Shown: positions 8,680-16,870 of the stretch, one piece after another
Numbering within the stretch: the stretch's first letter is position 1
Layout of the letters: each line of letters begins with the position of its first letter
NCBI GenBank assembly: GCA_001054945.1
Contig: JVKJ01000002.1
Span: 93,501 to 157,500, forward strand
From: Corynebacterium falsenii
GTDB lineage: Bacteria > Actinomycetota > Actinomycetes > Mycobacteriales > Mycobacteriaceae
DNA length: 64,000 nucleotides
Direction: 5' to 3'
Notes under the pieces: generated by a model
Databases searched by the model: none
Seen by the model: only the letters and a program-made list of their open reading frames with translations
Told to the model about the DNA's origin: nothing
Position numbers and translations under genes: made by a program

Positions 8680-10233
8680 CTAGCGAAGTTCTCCCACAGC
8701 CTTCTCAGCGGCATCCACCAGTGCCCCGGACTTCACCATCGCCACCGTGGCTTCAATTTCCGGAGACAGGAAGCGATCCACTCCCGGCCCCTGCACCTCA
8801 CTGCGCAGCTGCTGAATCACCGCGGCGGTTCCGGCTGCGGGCTCCCCCTCGCGCTGATCGATGGCTCGTGCCGCGGTCAGCACCTCGATCGCCAGCACGC
8901 GCTGCAGCCCGTCCACCGACTTCCGCAACTTACGCGCTGCCGTCCACCCCATGGAAACGTGATCCTCCTGCATCGCAGAGGATGGGATGGAGTCCGCCGA
9001 GGCTGGGTTTGCGTTGCGCTTCAGCTCGGAGACGATCCCCGCTTGGGTGTACTGCGCGATCATGTGGCCAGAATCCACGCCGGGATCATCCGCCAAGAAC
9101 GCATTCAGCCCGCGGTTGCGGGCGGGGTCCAGGAAGCGGTCGGTCCGGCGCTCAGAGATGGAGGCCAGATCAGCCGTCACCACGGCCAGGAAGTCCAACG
9201 CATAGGCCACTGGCGCACCGTGGAAGTTGCCATTGGAGGACACGCGGCCATCCTTTGCCACTACCGGGTTGTCCACCGCTGCCGCCAGCTCCCGCTCGGC
9301 TACCAGTGTGGTGTGCGCCAGCGTGTCCCGGAAACCGCCCGCGACCTGTGGTGCGCACCGCACGGAGTACGCGTCCTGCACCTGGGTCTTCTTGAAGTCC
9401 TCCAGCGCCGCTGCCAAGATCGCCGATCCATCGGCCACCGTGCGGATGTTGTACGCGGCATCGGCCTGCCCCGGGTGCGGCCGCAGTTGCTGCAGATCAT
9501 CGGCGAAAACCACCAGCGTGCCGAGCAGCCCCTCCACGGTCATGGCGGTGGCCACGTCTGCCAGCTTGGCCGCCGCTCGCAGGTCCGTGATCGCCAGGCA
9601 CAGCTGTCCCAGCATGCCGTCCGTGCCATTGATCAGCGCCAGTCCTTCCTTCTCGCGCAGCTTCAACGGCTCGATACCCGCCGCCGCCAGCGCCTCGGCG
9701 GAATCCTGGATGTCGCCCCCGTCCACTCGGACGTGCCCCTCGCCGAGCAGGGCCAGCGCGCAGTGCGCCAGCGGTGCCAGGTCTCCAGAACAGCCCAGAG
9801 ACCCGTACTCGCGCACGACGGGGTGAATGTTCGCGTTCAGGACCGCCGCGTAGGTTTCCACCACCACGGGCCGGACGCCAGTGCGGCCGGTGCACAGGGT
9901 AGATAGGCGCAGGAGCATGAGTGCCCGGATGACTTCTTGTTCCACCTCGGGGCCGGACCCGGCGGCGTGGGATCGGACGAGTGACAGCTGCAGCTGAGCC
10001 CGCATCTCCTCGGGAATGTGCCGGCGGGCCAGCGCGCCGAAGCCGGTGGAGATGCCGTAGACCGGGGTGGGATCTTGCGCTAGTTCCTCCACGCGGTCGC
10101 GGGTCTTGGCCACTTCAGCGAGGGCAGCCTCGTCGATATTCACCGTTGCGCCATGGCGGGCCACGGCCACGACTTCTTCGATGCTCAGGGCACCAATTCC
10201 GACGGTGACGGAAGTGGGGTAGTTCGGGGACAT
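8680..10233 (-). CDS. hutH: Histidine ammonia-lyase
   Basis: First step: non-oxidative deamination of histidine to trans-urocanate and ammonia. 517 residues. The catalytic Tyr lies in VYGISTGFG (Y59), and the MIO-forming triad is Cys-Ser-Gly at 148-150 (GSLGCSGDLAPLAH) instead of the commoner Ala-Ser-Gly. SSAMQEDHVSMGW is the usual C-terminal active-site block. Start ATG 10233 has AGGAG upstream. It is the first gene of the hutHUI transcription direction, immediately downstream of hutR on the same strand. Confidence 0.95.
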   Translation of the reverse strand: MSPNYPTSVTVGIGALSIEEVVAVARHGATVNIDEAALAEVAKTRDRVEELAQDPTPVYGISTGFGALARRHIPEEMRAQLQLSLVRSHAAGSGPEVEQEVIRALMLLRLSTLCTGRTGVRPVVVETYAAVLNANIHPVVREYGSLGCSGDLAPLAHCALALLGEGHVRVDGGDIQDSAEALAAAGIEPLKLREKEGLALINGTDGMLGQLCLAITDLRAAAKLADVATAMTVEGLLGTLVVFADDLQQLRPHPGQADAAYNIRTVADGSAILAAALEDFKKTQVQDAYSVRCAPQVAGGFRDTLAHTTLVAERELAAAVDNPVVAKDGRVSSNGNFHGAPVAYALDFLAVVTADLASISERRTDRFLDPARNRGLNAFLADDPGVDSGHMIAQYTQAGIVSELKRNANPASADSIPSSAMQEDHVSMGWTAARKLRKSVDGLQRVLAIEVLTAARAIDQREGEPAAGTAAVIQQLRSEVQGPGVDRFLSPEIEATVAMVKSGALVDAAEKAVGELR

Positions 10234-10343
10234 GCGTACTCCTGACTCTCTGTGTTTTCGCAGCGTTCAGCGCCTCAAGGCCAGCGGACCACGGACACAG
10301 AGCGTTCGGTGTTGCAGGGTCACGCAGCCCACGCCAATGCGGG

Positions 10344-10357
10344 AATAGTATGGCAGA
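10344..10357 (-). promoter_or_regulatory. Degenerate HutR-like site between hutR and hutH
   Basis: On the minus strand TCTGCCATACTATT keeps one half of the HutR consensus (TCTG..AT.C) but not the second CAGA half. It is placed about 110 bases upstream of hutH where an operator would be expected. Weak on sequence alone. Confidence 0.3.
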
Positions 10358-10375
10358 TCACATCGTCGATGGAGG

Positions 10376-10384
10376 GTGGCGTCC
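10376..10384 (-). repeat. GGACGCCAC motif copy 4
   Basis: Between hutR and hutH, with an AT-rich 5' flank (AATTTGT). Confidence 0.7.
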
Positions 10385-10401
10385 ACAAATTATCGGGACC
10401 C

Positions 10402-11148
10402 CTACCCCTTCCGGCGGTACATCTTCTCCCCCACCGCGTGGGCCGCGACCTGCAAGTTCTTCACAGCCTGGGCGCGCGTGGCGCTATCCACGTCCTGCTG
10501 CGTATAGGTCACAGCCAGGGCAGCGGCGGGGCGATTCAGGTGGTCGAGGACGGCGACGGCGACAGAAGCCTGGCCCGGCGAGACCTCCTCGACCTCTTGG
10601 GCCCACCCCTGTTCGCGGCTGCGGAGCAACTCGGACTGAAACGCGTCCAGCCGCGCAGTTTCCCCCGCGGTGGCGAATGCGGCCTGCGCCTCCGACGGTG
10701 GCAGGTGGGCGACCATGATCCGACCCGAGGCGGTGCGAAGCGCGGGAAGGCGTACCCCCACCTCCGTGATGAGAGACGGTGCACCGGAACTGCGGACCTC
10801 CTGCAGGTAGACGGTCTCGCTGCCCGCGAGGCGAGACAGATGCCCAGACCCACCCACCACCGCGGCGGCCTGCTTCAAACGGGACGTGGCGAGGCGCACG
10901 AGCGGCTGCTGGGTGGTGTACGCGGACGCCATCGAGTAAGCGGCCAAGCCCAGGCCATAGGTGCGATGCTCGGGAAGGTGTACGACGAATCCCGAGCTGA
11001 CCAGCTCGTTGAGCAAGTGGTAGGTGGTGGAACGCGGGAGGTCGAGCTCGCTTCGGATCCGGGCGGCGGAGATTGGCACGTCGATGGAGGAAAGCAGGGA
11101 AAGGATCTGAAGTGTCTGGCGAGCGGCGGGAACTTGGGGCTTGGGCAC
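10402..11148 (-). CDS. hutR: IclR-family regulator of histidine utilisation
   Basis: 248 residues. The N-terminal winged helix-turn-helix (about 10-70, with DLPRSTTYHLLNEL as recognition helix region) is followed by an IclR effector-binding domain. Start is GTG 11148. A TAGGAT hexamer ends six bases before it with no Shine-Dalgarno, so a leaderless transcript is likely. Its placement between hutH and the divergent permease/hutG pair, and the 24-base palindrome upstream of hutU, support a role as pathway activator responding to a histidine catabolite (known for HutR of C. resistens; inferred here). Confidence 0.87.
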   Translation of the reverse strand: MPKPQVPAARQTLQILSLLSSIDVPISAARIRSELDLPRSTTYHLLNELVSSGFVVHLPEHRTYGLGLAAYSMASAYTTQQPLVRLATSRLKQAAAVVGGSGHLSRLAGSETVYLQEVRSSGAPSLITEVGVRLPALRTASGRIMVAHLPPSEAQAAFATAGETARLDAFQSELLRSREQGWAQEVEEVSPGQASVAVAVLDHLNRPAAALAVTYTQQDVDSATRAQAVKNLQVAAHAVGEKMYRRKG

Positions 11149-11368
11149 CTTTTCATCCTATGGATCACCCAGTACACGGGGATCGCCCGGTACACGGGGA
11201 TCGCCCAGTGCGCGGAGGTAGCCCAGTGCACGGGGGTGCGCGGTGGTGGCGGCGAAAGGTAGCGCGAAAATAATCTTTTGAAAGAATTTCACGTCCGCGT
11301 CATTTCGGCGTGTGGTACACGTTACAAGGACTTCACCCGGCGCACGTGTGACCAACGAGGAGAATCTT

Positions 11369-12814
11369 ATGCGCGACTCCAGCTCTCCCACCGCCCGAAC
11401 GGGCACCTCCCGCAACTCGGCCGGCGGACTGAAGCACCGCCACCTGCACTTCATCGCGCTGGGCTCCGCCATTGGCACCGGTCTGTTCTACGGCTCAGCC
11501 GAGGCCATTCAGGCCGCCGGTCCCGCGGTGCTGCTGGTGTACCTGCTGGGCGGGGTGGTGGTCTACTTCATGCTCCGCGCGCTGGGGGAAATGGCGGTGC
11601 GCAACCCCGTCGCCGGATCCTTCGCGGAATATGCCCGCGCGCACATGGGTGGCTGGGCCGGATACATCACTGGCTGGATGTTCGCCTTCGAGATGGTGAT
11701 CGTGTGTCTCGCGGACCTCACCGCCATCGGCATCTACATGGGCTTCTGGTTCCCGGACGCACCGCGCTGGATCTGGGTCGCCGTCACCCTGCTCATCGTC
11801 GGCGCCGCCAACCTGGCCAGCGTGAAGTCCTTCGGCGAGTTGGAATTCGGCTTCACCATCATCAAGGTCGGCGCGGTGGTCGCCATGATCCTGGGCGGCG
11901 CGGCCATCTTGGTCTTCGGACTCTCCGATTCGCACGCCACGGGCCCAGCCAACCTCACCAATGACGGCGGCTTCTTCCCCCACGGCCCCAGCGGCATGAT
12001 CGCCTCGTTCATCCTGGTGCTCTTCGCCTTCGGCGGCACGGAGATCATCGGCATCGCTGGCACCAAGGCGGAGCACCCCGAAGAGTCCGTCCCCAAGGCC
12101 ATCAACACCGTCCCGCTGCGCATCCTGCTGTTCTACGTGGTCTCCCTGGCAATCATCCTGATGATCATCCCGTGGCGCGAGGTCACCGGCGATGCCTCCC
12201 CGTTCGTGCAGATCTTCTCCACCCTCGGAGTCTCGTGGGCTGCCGCCGCGCTGAACGTCGTGGTCATCACCGCTGCTCTTTCCGCGATCAACGCCGACCT
12301 CTTTGGCGCCTCAAACGTGCTCCAGGGCCTGGCCCGCCAGAAGCTCGCGCCCGGGATCATGGCCAAGTCTCGCAACGGGGTGCCCGTGTTCAGCACGCTG
12401 ATCCTTCTGGTGGTGCTGGTCGGTGGCGTCATCCTCAATGCCCTCCTCCCCGAGCGCGTCTTCGAAATCGTGGCGTCCCTGGCCACCTTCGCCACCGTCT
12501 TCGTCTGGTTGATGATCCTTCTGTCCCACGTGTGGTCACGGAAGAACATGACGCGCGAGGAGGTCGCCAACCTGAACTACCGGGTCCCCTTCTGGCCCGT
12601 CGGTCAGATCTTTGCGATCGCATTCATCCTCTTCACCTTCGGAATTATGGCGTGGACGGAGGAATACCACCTCGCGCTGGCCGTGGGCGCAGGGTTCGTC
12701 GCGCTCACGACGCTCGCGTACTTCGTCACCGGGGCGAAGCGGGCCGCGGATTCCATTCCAGACGCCACTGCTTCAACTCCGGAGCCGACTAGCGGAGAGA
12801 ATCTGTCCCGCTAA
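11369..12814 (+). CDS. Amino acid permease (APC family), probable histidine uptake
   Basis: 481 residues with about 12 hydrophobic segments. The N-terminal APC signature GSAIGTGLFYGSAEAIQAAG and ALGEMAV match the amino-acid transporter (AAT) subfamily, which includes proline, aromatic and histidine permeases. Start ATG 11369 is chosen because GAGGAGA lies eight bases upstream; an in-frame GTG at 11312 is less likely. Transcribed divergently from hutR and ten bases ahead of hutG, so substrate specificity for histidine or urocanate is inferred from context only. Confidence 0.85.
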   Translation: MRDSSSPTARTGTSRNSAGGLKHRHLHFIALGSAIGTGLFYGSAEAIQAAGPAVLLVYLLGGVVVYFMLRALGEMAVRNPVAGSFAEYARAHMGGWAGYITGWMFAFEMVIVCLADLTAIGIYMGFWFPDAPRWIWVAVTLLIVGAANLASVKSFGELEFGFTIIKVGAVVAMILGGAAILVFGLSDSHATGPANLTNDGGFFPHGPSGMIASFILVLFAFGGTEIIGIAGTKAEHPEESVPKAINTVPLRILLFYVVSLAIILMIIPWREVTGDASPFVQIFSTLGVSWAAAALNVVVITAALSAINADLFGASNVLQGLARQKLAPGIMAKSRNGVPVFSTLILLVVLVGGVILNALLPERVFEIVASLATFATVFVWLMILLSHVWSRKNMTREEVANLNYRVPFWPVGQIFAIAFILFTFGIMAWTEEYHLALAVGAGFVALTTLAYFVTGAKRAADSIPDATASTPEPTSGENLSR

Positions 12815-12824
12815 CATCGGGGCT

Positions 12825-13790
12825 ATGAATACCGAAACTGATCAGCCCCTATTCACAGAAGCTTCCGAATGGACGGGTCGCAACGACGGCCCGGGACCGG
12901 AGCACGCCCGTTGGCACAGTGTGGTGAAGCCCCTGAGTGAGGGCGAGTCCCCCGCGGCGGTGGTGCTGGGTTATGCCTCTGACGAGGGCGTGCTGCGCAA
13001 CGGCGGCCGGCAGGGCGCCGCCGCCGGTTCTCAGGCTCTACGCGACGCGCTGGGAAGCTTGGCCATTCACGATGAGTTCCCCCGCCGGGATGCCGGCACC
13101 ATTACTACTCAGGGCGACGACCTGGAGGGCTCGCAGGAGGCACTGTCCAATAAGGTGCAGCAGCTGAACGAGGATGGCCACCTGGTGATCGTCCTCGGCG
13201 GCGGGCACGAGACCGCCTTTGCGTCCCACCGCGGCGCCTACCGGGCAAATGGGAATCAGCCGCTGGGGATCATCAACCTGGATCAGCACTTTGATCTGCG
13301 GCAGGAGGATCGGCCCACCTCCGGCACACCGTTTAAGCAGATCGCAGACCTGGTCACGCCGGATCACGGCGTGGAGGGCTTCGATTACACGGTGCTGGGG
13401 ATCTCTCGCCCGAACAACACCCGGGTTCTATTCGACACGGCCTCGACACTCGGCGTGGAGATCACCCTGGATGAGGAGCTTCTGGAGCTGAGCCCGGCGC
13501 AGGCGGGCGAGCTGGCCCGGCGTGCAGCCGAGGGACGCGAGGCGATCCACCTCAGCATCGACCTCGACGTGCTGCCGTCTTCCACTGCTCCGGGGGTTTC
13601 CGCTCCTGCATCACTGGGCGTGAACTACGAGCGGATCCGCGCCATGGCTCTGGCGATCGCGGCCACCGGCAAGCTGAAGCTGGTTGATGTCGTGGAACTC
13701 AACCCGCGCTATGACGTGGATAACCGGACGGCCAAGGCGGCCGCCCGGTTGATCGCGGACATCGTGTCCACGCATGCCGCGGCTCTCTAG
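12825..13790 (+). CDS. hutG: Formimidoylglutamase
   Basis: Hydrolyses N-formimino-L-glutamate to glutamate and formamide, closing the four-enzyme histidine pathway. 321 residues of the arginase/ureohydrolase superfamily. Binuclear metal-site motifs GGGHETAF, NLDQHFDLR and SIDLDVLPSSTAPG are all present. Start ATG 12825 follows the permease stop by ten bases, forming a two-gene operon. Its TAG stop overlaps the stop of the convergent YjiH gene by four bases. Confidence 0.93.
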   Translation: MNTETDQPLFTEASEWTGRNDGPGPEHARWHSVVKPLSEGESPAAVVLGYASDEGVLRNGGRQGAAAGSQALRDALGSLAIHDEFPRRDAGTITTQGDDLEGSQEALSNKVQQLNEDGHLVIVLGGGHETAFASHRGAYRANGNQPLGIINLDQHFDLRQEDRPTSGTPFKQIADLVTPDHGVEGFDYTVLGISRPNNTRVLFDTASTLGVEITLDEELLELSPAQAGELARRAAEGREAIHLSIDLDVLPSSTAPGVSAPASLGVNYERIRAMALAIAATGKLKLVDVVELNPRYDVDNRTAKAAARLIADIVSTHAAAL

Positions 13791-15133
13791 AGCAGCAGGT
13801 GGGCAATGGGGGTGGCGATCAGGATGGTGAGGGCCACGCGCTCGAACCAGATGATCACCATGTGATGCAGCTTGACGGGGATCTTCGTGGCCATGATGCA
13901 GGGCACCACGGCGGAGAAGAAGATGATCGCAGACACCGAAATGACGGCGATGACGAACCGCAACACCGGGTCCGCGGCATCGCCCACCGCGGTGGCGGGG
14001 AGGAACATCTCCGCGATACCCATCGCGGCCGCCTTGGAGCCCAGCATCGCGTCCGGCAGCCGGACGATCCAAGCGAAGGGATAGAACAGGTAGCCGATCC
14101 AGTCGAAGATCGGCGTAAACCGGGCGAGCAACAGTCCAGCCAAGCCGATGGACAGGATTGAGGGGACGATCGCGCTGGCCATGCGGATGCCGTCACGGAG
14201 GTTCACCGCGATGTTCTCCACCAGCCCGGGCGCGCGGTCGAGAGCCAGCTTGGCCTCCCGCCACGCCACGCGCAGGCGGTCCTTCTTCACGATCTGCTCT
14301 GGGGACGGGGTTGCCTCCGGGTAGTACTCGTCCGGGAGTGTGCGCAGCGGTGGGATGCGCACCGTAATCGCAGTGACGATGAAGGTCACGACCAGCGAGA
14401 CAATGAAGAACATTCCCCACAGGTTCATGATCCCCAGCGCCTTCGCCACAATCACCATGAACGCCGCGGACACGGTAGAGAAGCCGGTGGTGATGATGGC
14501 CGCCTCCTTGCCGGAGTACCCACCCTCCCGGTACACGCGGTCGGTAATGAGAATACCCAGCGAATAGCTGCCCACGAAGGAGGCGACGGCGTCAATGGCC
14601 GAGCGCCCGGGTGTCTTCCAGATGGGGCGCATCACCGGCTGCATGAACACCCCGATGAATTCGAGCATTCCGTACCCAATCAGCAGCGCCAGGAACGCGG
14701 AGCCAATCGGGACGATCAGCCCCACAGGCGTGACCAGCTTGGTCCACAGGAATGGGACCATGTCCTTTTCCCCCAACACCCACGGCAGGTGATCAGTCAG
14801 GTAGAGAATGGCGATCACGAGCCCAATGACGTTGGCCACGGTGAATACAGCCTGCAGGGTGCCCTGGCGCCAGTTCTTGTTCCAGATTGATCGCCCGGTC
14901 CCATACACGGCGAGCGCGAGCAGGATCCACGGGACCAGCCCCGGAAGGTATTTCTTCAGCATCGTGACCATGTGGTCCAAAGGAATGGAGCTGGTCCCGT
15001 CATAATTGACGGGGAGGAAGAAAACGATGGCGCCGATCGCGCTGTAGACGAACAGTCGCCACAGGCCTTTACCTTGCGGTTCGTGTTCCTCCCGGTCCAT
15101 TGTTTCGGACGCCACTGCTTCAGCAGAAGTCAT
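13787..15133 (-). CDS. YjiH-family membrane protein with nucleoside-recognition (Gate) domains
   Basis: 448 residues with about ten hydrophobic segments and two Gate-like repeats (IGSAFLALLIGYGMLEFIG; VPSILSIGLAGLLLARF). YjiH proteins are putative transporters of unknown substrate. Start ATG 15133 is preferred because AAGGCGG precedes it; an upstream TTG at 15211 has no such signal. It is convergent with hutG with a four-base overlap and has no terminator between. A role in export or uptake of a hut intermediate is possible but unsupported beyond position. Confidence 0.75.
   Translation of the reverse strand: MTSAEAVASETMDREEHEPQGKGLWRLFVYSAIGAIVFFLPVNYDGTSSIPLDHMVTMLKKYLPGLVPWILLALAVYGTGRSIWNKNWRQGTLQAVFTVANVIGLVIAILYLTDHLPWVLGEKDMVPFLWTKLVTPVGLIVPIGSAFLALLIGYGMLEFIGVFMQPVMRPIWKTPGRSAIDAVASFVGSYSLGILITDRVYREGGYSGKEAAIITTGFSTVSAAFMVIVAKALGIMNLWGMFFIVSLVVTFIVTAITVRIPPLRTLPDEYYPEATPSPEQIVKKDRLRVAWREAKLALDRAPGLVENIAVNLRDGIRMASAIVPSILSIGLAGLLLARFTPIFDWIGYLFYPFAWIVRLPDAMLGSKAAAMGIAEMFLPATAVGDAADPVLRFVIAVISVSAIIFFSAVVPCIMATKIPVKLHHMVIIWFERVALTILIATPIAHLLL
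15107..15115 (+). repeat. GGACGCCAC motif copy 5
   Basis: In the first codons of the YjiH gene (Val-Ala-Ser); preceded by TTGTTTC. Confidence 0.7.
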
Positions 15134-15302
15134 GTGTACCGCCTTCGTGACTTCGGGCGCTGCCGCAGGTATAGCGACAGTTTCATGGCCCGAGAATGTG
15201 AGATCGTTCAACAGTTGCCAATAATGTAACTGAGCACACAGTGATCGACAGGCGAATTCACATAATTAACAAAAAAGGGGGCCTATTTACATCCGCGCAT
15301 AG

Positions 15303-15335
15303 AAAAACCGCCACTACCCAAGAGGCAGTGGCGGT
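15303..15335 (-). terminator. Terminator of the second mycolyltransferase gene
   Basis: Stem ACCGCCACT / AGTGGCGGT with an 11-base loop and a run of five T on the minus strand (GGTTTTTCT), 14 bases past the stop codon. Confidence 0.85.
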
Positions 15336-15348
15336 GACAGGTGCAGAT

Positions 15349-16434
15349 TTACTGCGGATCCAGGGAGCCGGTGGTGGAGCCGAAGCTACCCAGCGGAGCC
15401 TGCGGAGCCGGCGCTCCGAAGTTCACACCCAGTGCGGTCAGGATGTGCGGGCGAGCGCGCGTCAGCTCAGCGGTCCAGTATGGCCAGTTGTGGATGCCCT
15501 GAACCGGGTAGCTGACCACGGGGGTGGAGCCGGTGAGACGAGCAGCGGCTTCAAACTTCGCGGTGGACGACCGGGAGATCCACTCCAACCCCACACCGGC
15601 AGTCACGCCGAGCGGATCGTTAAAGAAGTTTTCGCGGTTGGTCGTCACACCGGCAGCTGCGGACAGGTACATCGGCAGGCCGGACAGGCGGCCAGCTTGC
15701 AGCATCGGGTCATTGCGGAAACGGGCCGGGTCGATTGGGCTACCCCACATGTCCCAGATATTGGCACCCGGGGCGCCCTCGTTCATGGCGTACTGCAGCC
15801 CTGCGTACATACCTGGCCAGGTTGGGTTCAGGTAGCCGGAGAAGGACGTGGCCTGCTTGAACTGGTCACGGTGCCAGGCAGCGAGGTTCATTGCAGCGGT
15901 TCCGCCCATGGACAACCCCAGTACCGCGTTACGGTGCGGGTTCACACCGAAGTTCTGCTGCAGGTAGTTCGGAAGCTCGCTGGTGAGGAAGGTCTCCCAC
16001 ATGGGGTGACGTGGGCCGCCCGGGCCGTGGTAGTCACCGATCCAGTCGGTGTAGAACTGGGACCGGCCGCCAACGGGCATCACGGCAGTGACGTCGTCGT
16101 CAACAAATTGATCCACACCGTGGCCCAGGTAGGTCCACCCGTTCCAGTCATCGCGTGCGCGCAGGCCGTCCAGCATGTACACGCCGGCATCTCCACCGTT
16201 GGCCGATGCCTTGATCTGAACCTTGATGTCCTGACCCATGGCCGAGGAAGGCACCATGCAGTCCTGGACGAAGTACTGGTAGTCACTCCACACGCACCCG
16301 GGGCGCAGGAGGCCGCGGGTGTCATCCGCCGAAGCGTTTGGCGCGGCAATGGTAGCCATCCCCAGGGCCGTGGCGATTGCAACCAGGACGGCGGCGAATC
16401 GCTGGCCAAAGCCACTCTTCTCTCTCATGCTCAT
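15349..16434 (-). CDS. cmtB: Corynomycolyltransferase (short, antigen-85 type)
   Basis: 361-residue secreted esterase that moves mycolyl groups to trehalose monomycolate and arabinogalactan. Signal peptide ends about Ala36 (NASA/DD). Catalytic Ser175 in GLSMGGTA, Glu284 (GLEWIS) and His315 (IHNWPYW). It lacks the LGFP tail of the cop1 product. Start ATG 16434 follows AAAGGGC. In C. glutamicum and M. tuberculosis this gene is followed upstream by aftB and ubiA; here only a 436-base gap precedes ubiA. Confidence 0.9.
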   Translation of the reverse strand: MSMREKSGFGQRFAAVLVAIATALGMATIAAPNASADDTRGLLRPGCVWSDYQYFVQDCMVPSSAMGQDIKVQIKASANGGDAGVYMLDGLRARDDWNGWTYLGHGVDQFVDDDVTAVMPVGGRSQFYTDWIGDYHGPGGPRHPMWETFLTSELPNYLQQNFGVNPHRNAVLGLSMGGTAAMNLAAWHRDQFKQATSFSGYLNPTWPGMYAGLQYAMNEGAPGANIWDMWGSPIDPARFRNDPMLQAGRLSGLPMYLSAAAGVTTNRENFFNDPLGVTAGVGLEWISRSSTAKFEAAARLTGSTPVVSYPVQGIHNWPYWTAELTRARPHILTALGVNFGAPAPQAPLGSFGSTTGSLDPQ

Positions 16435-16870
16435 GTAAAAGCCCTTTTCTTCTTACTCTTGTAGACCAAACACGTTACCAAAAAGTTATGGAACACTCCA
16501 AGCAAAAACCAAAGTTCCAAGCAGTGTGCTCCAAGTTCACTGGTCAGTCTTGCCGCGGGCGCAATACCCCGACGAAACTGCATTTCAAAAGCGGTTTCCC
16601 GCTACACCTGAATGGGATGGCACGCACTCGTCCACACGCAGTTGCTTACCGACTGAAAGTGAAAGAATACCCACCGGTGCAACAAAATGAGAAACTGCCA
16701 CACAGGTGAAGTAACGTGAAAGCTCAGATTTCAGTAACCTAATCGTTACCTGTGGATCCAGCGTTACAGTCTCCCCCTTAAGCCGCGAGCTCTTCGCCCG
16801 CGGTCATCCCCATCGCAGCCTCGCCCCCGAAGCCCCCGCTCCTTAACTCCTGCTAGTCCATCCCCGGTAC
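16435..16870. other. Long non-coding gap between mycolyltransferase and ubiA with repeated GTAAC boxes
   Basis: 436 bases with no credible gene. GTAAC or its complement GTTAC appears at 16711, 16734, 16745 and 16763, including a symmetric pair GTAAC-CTAATC-GTTAC at 16734-16749. GTAAC is the -35 core of SigD promoters in C. glutamicum (established), and SigD drives mycolate genes, so this is a candidate promoter cluster for the mycolyltransferase. No -10 partner could be fixed by eye. Confidence 0.45.

Noticed and set aside
16377..16709. 110-codon plus-strand frame in the gap before ubiA
   Set aside because: No ribosome site, no domain; overlaps the start and promoter of the mycolyltransferase gene. 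The gap looks regulatory.
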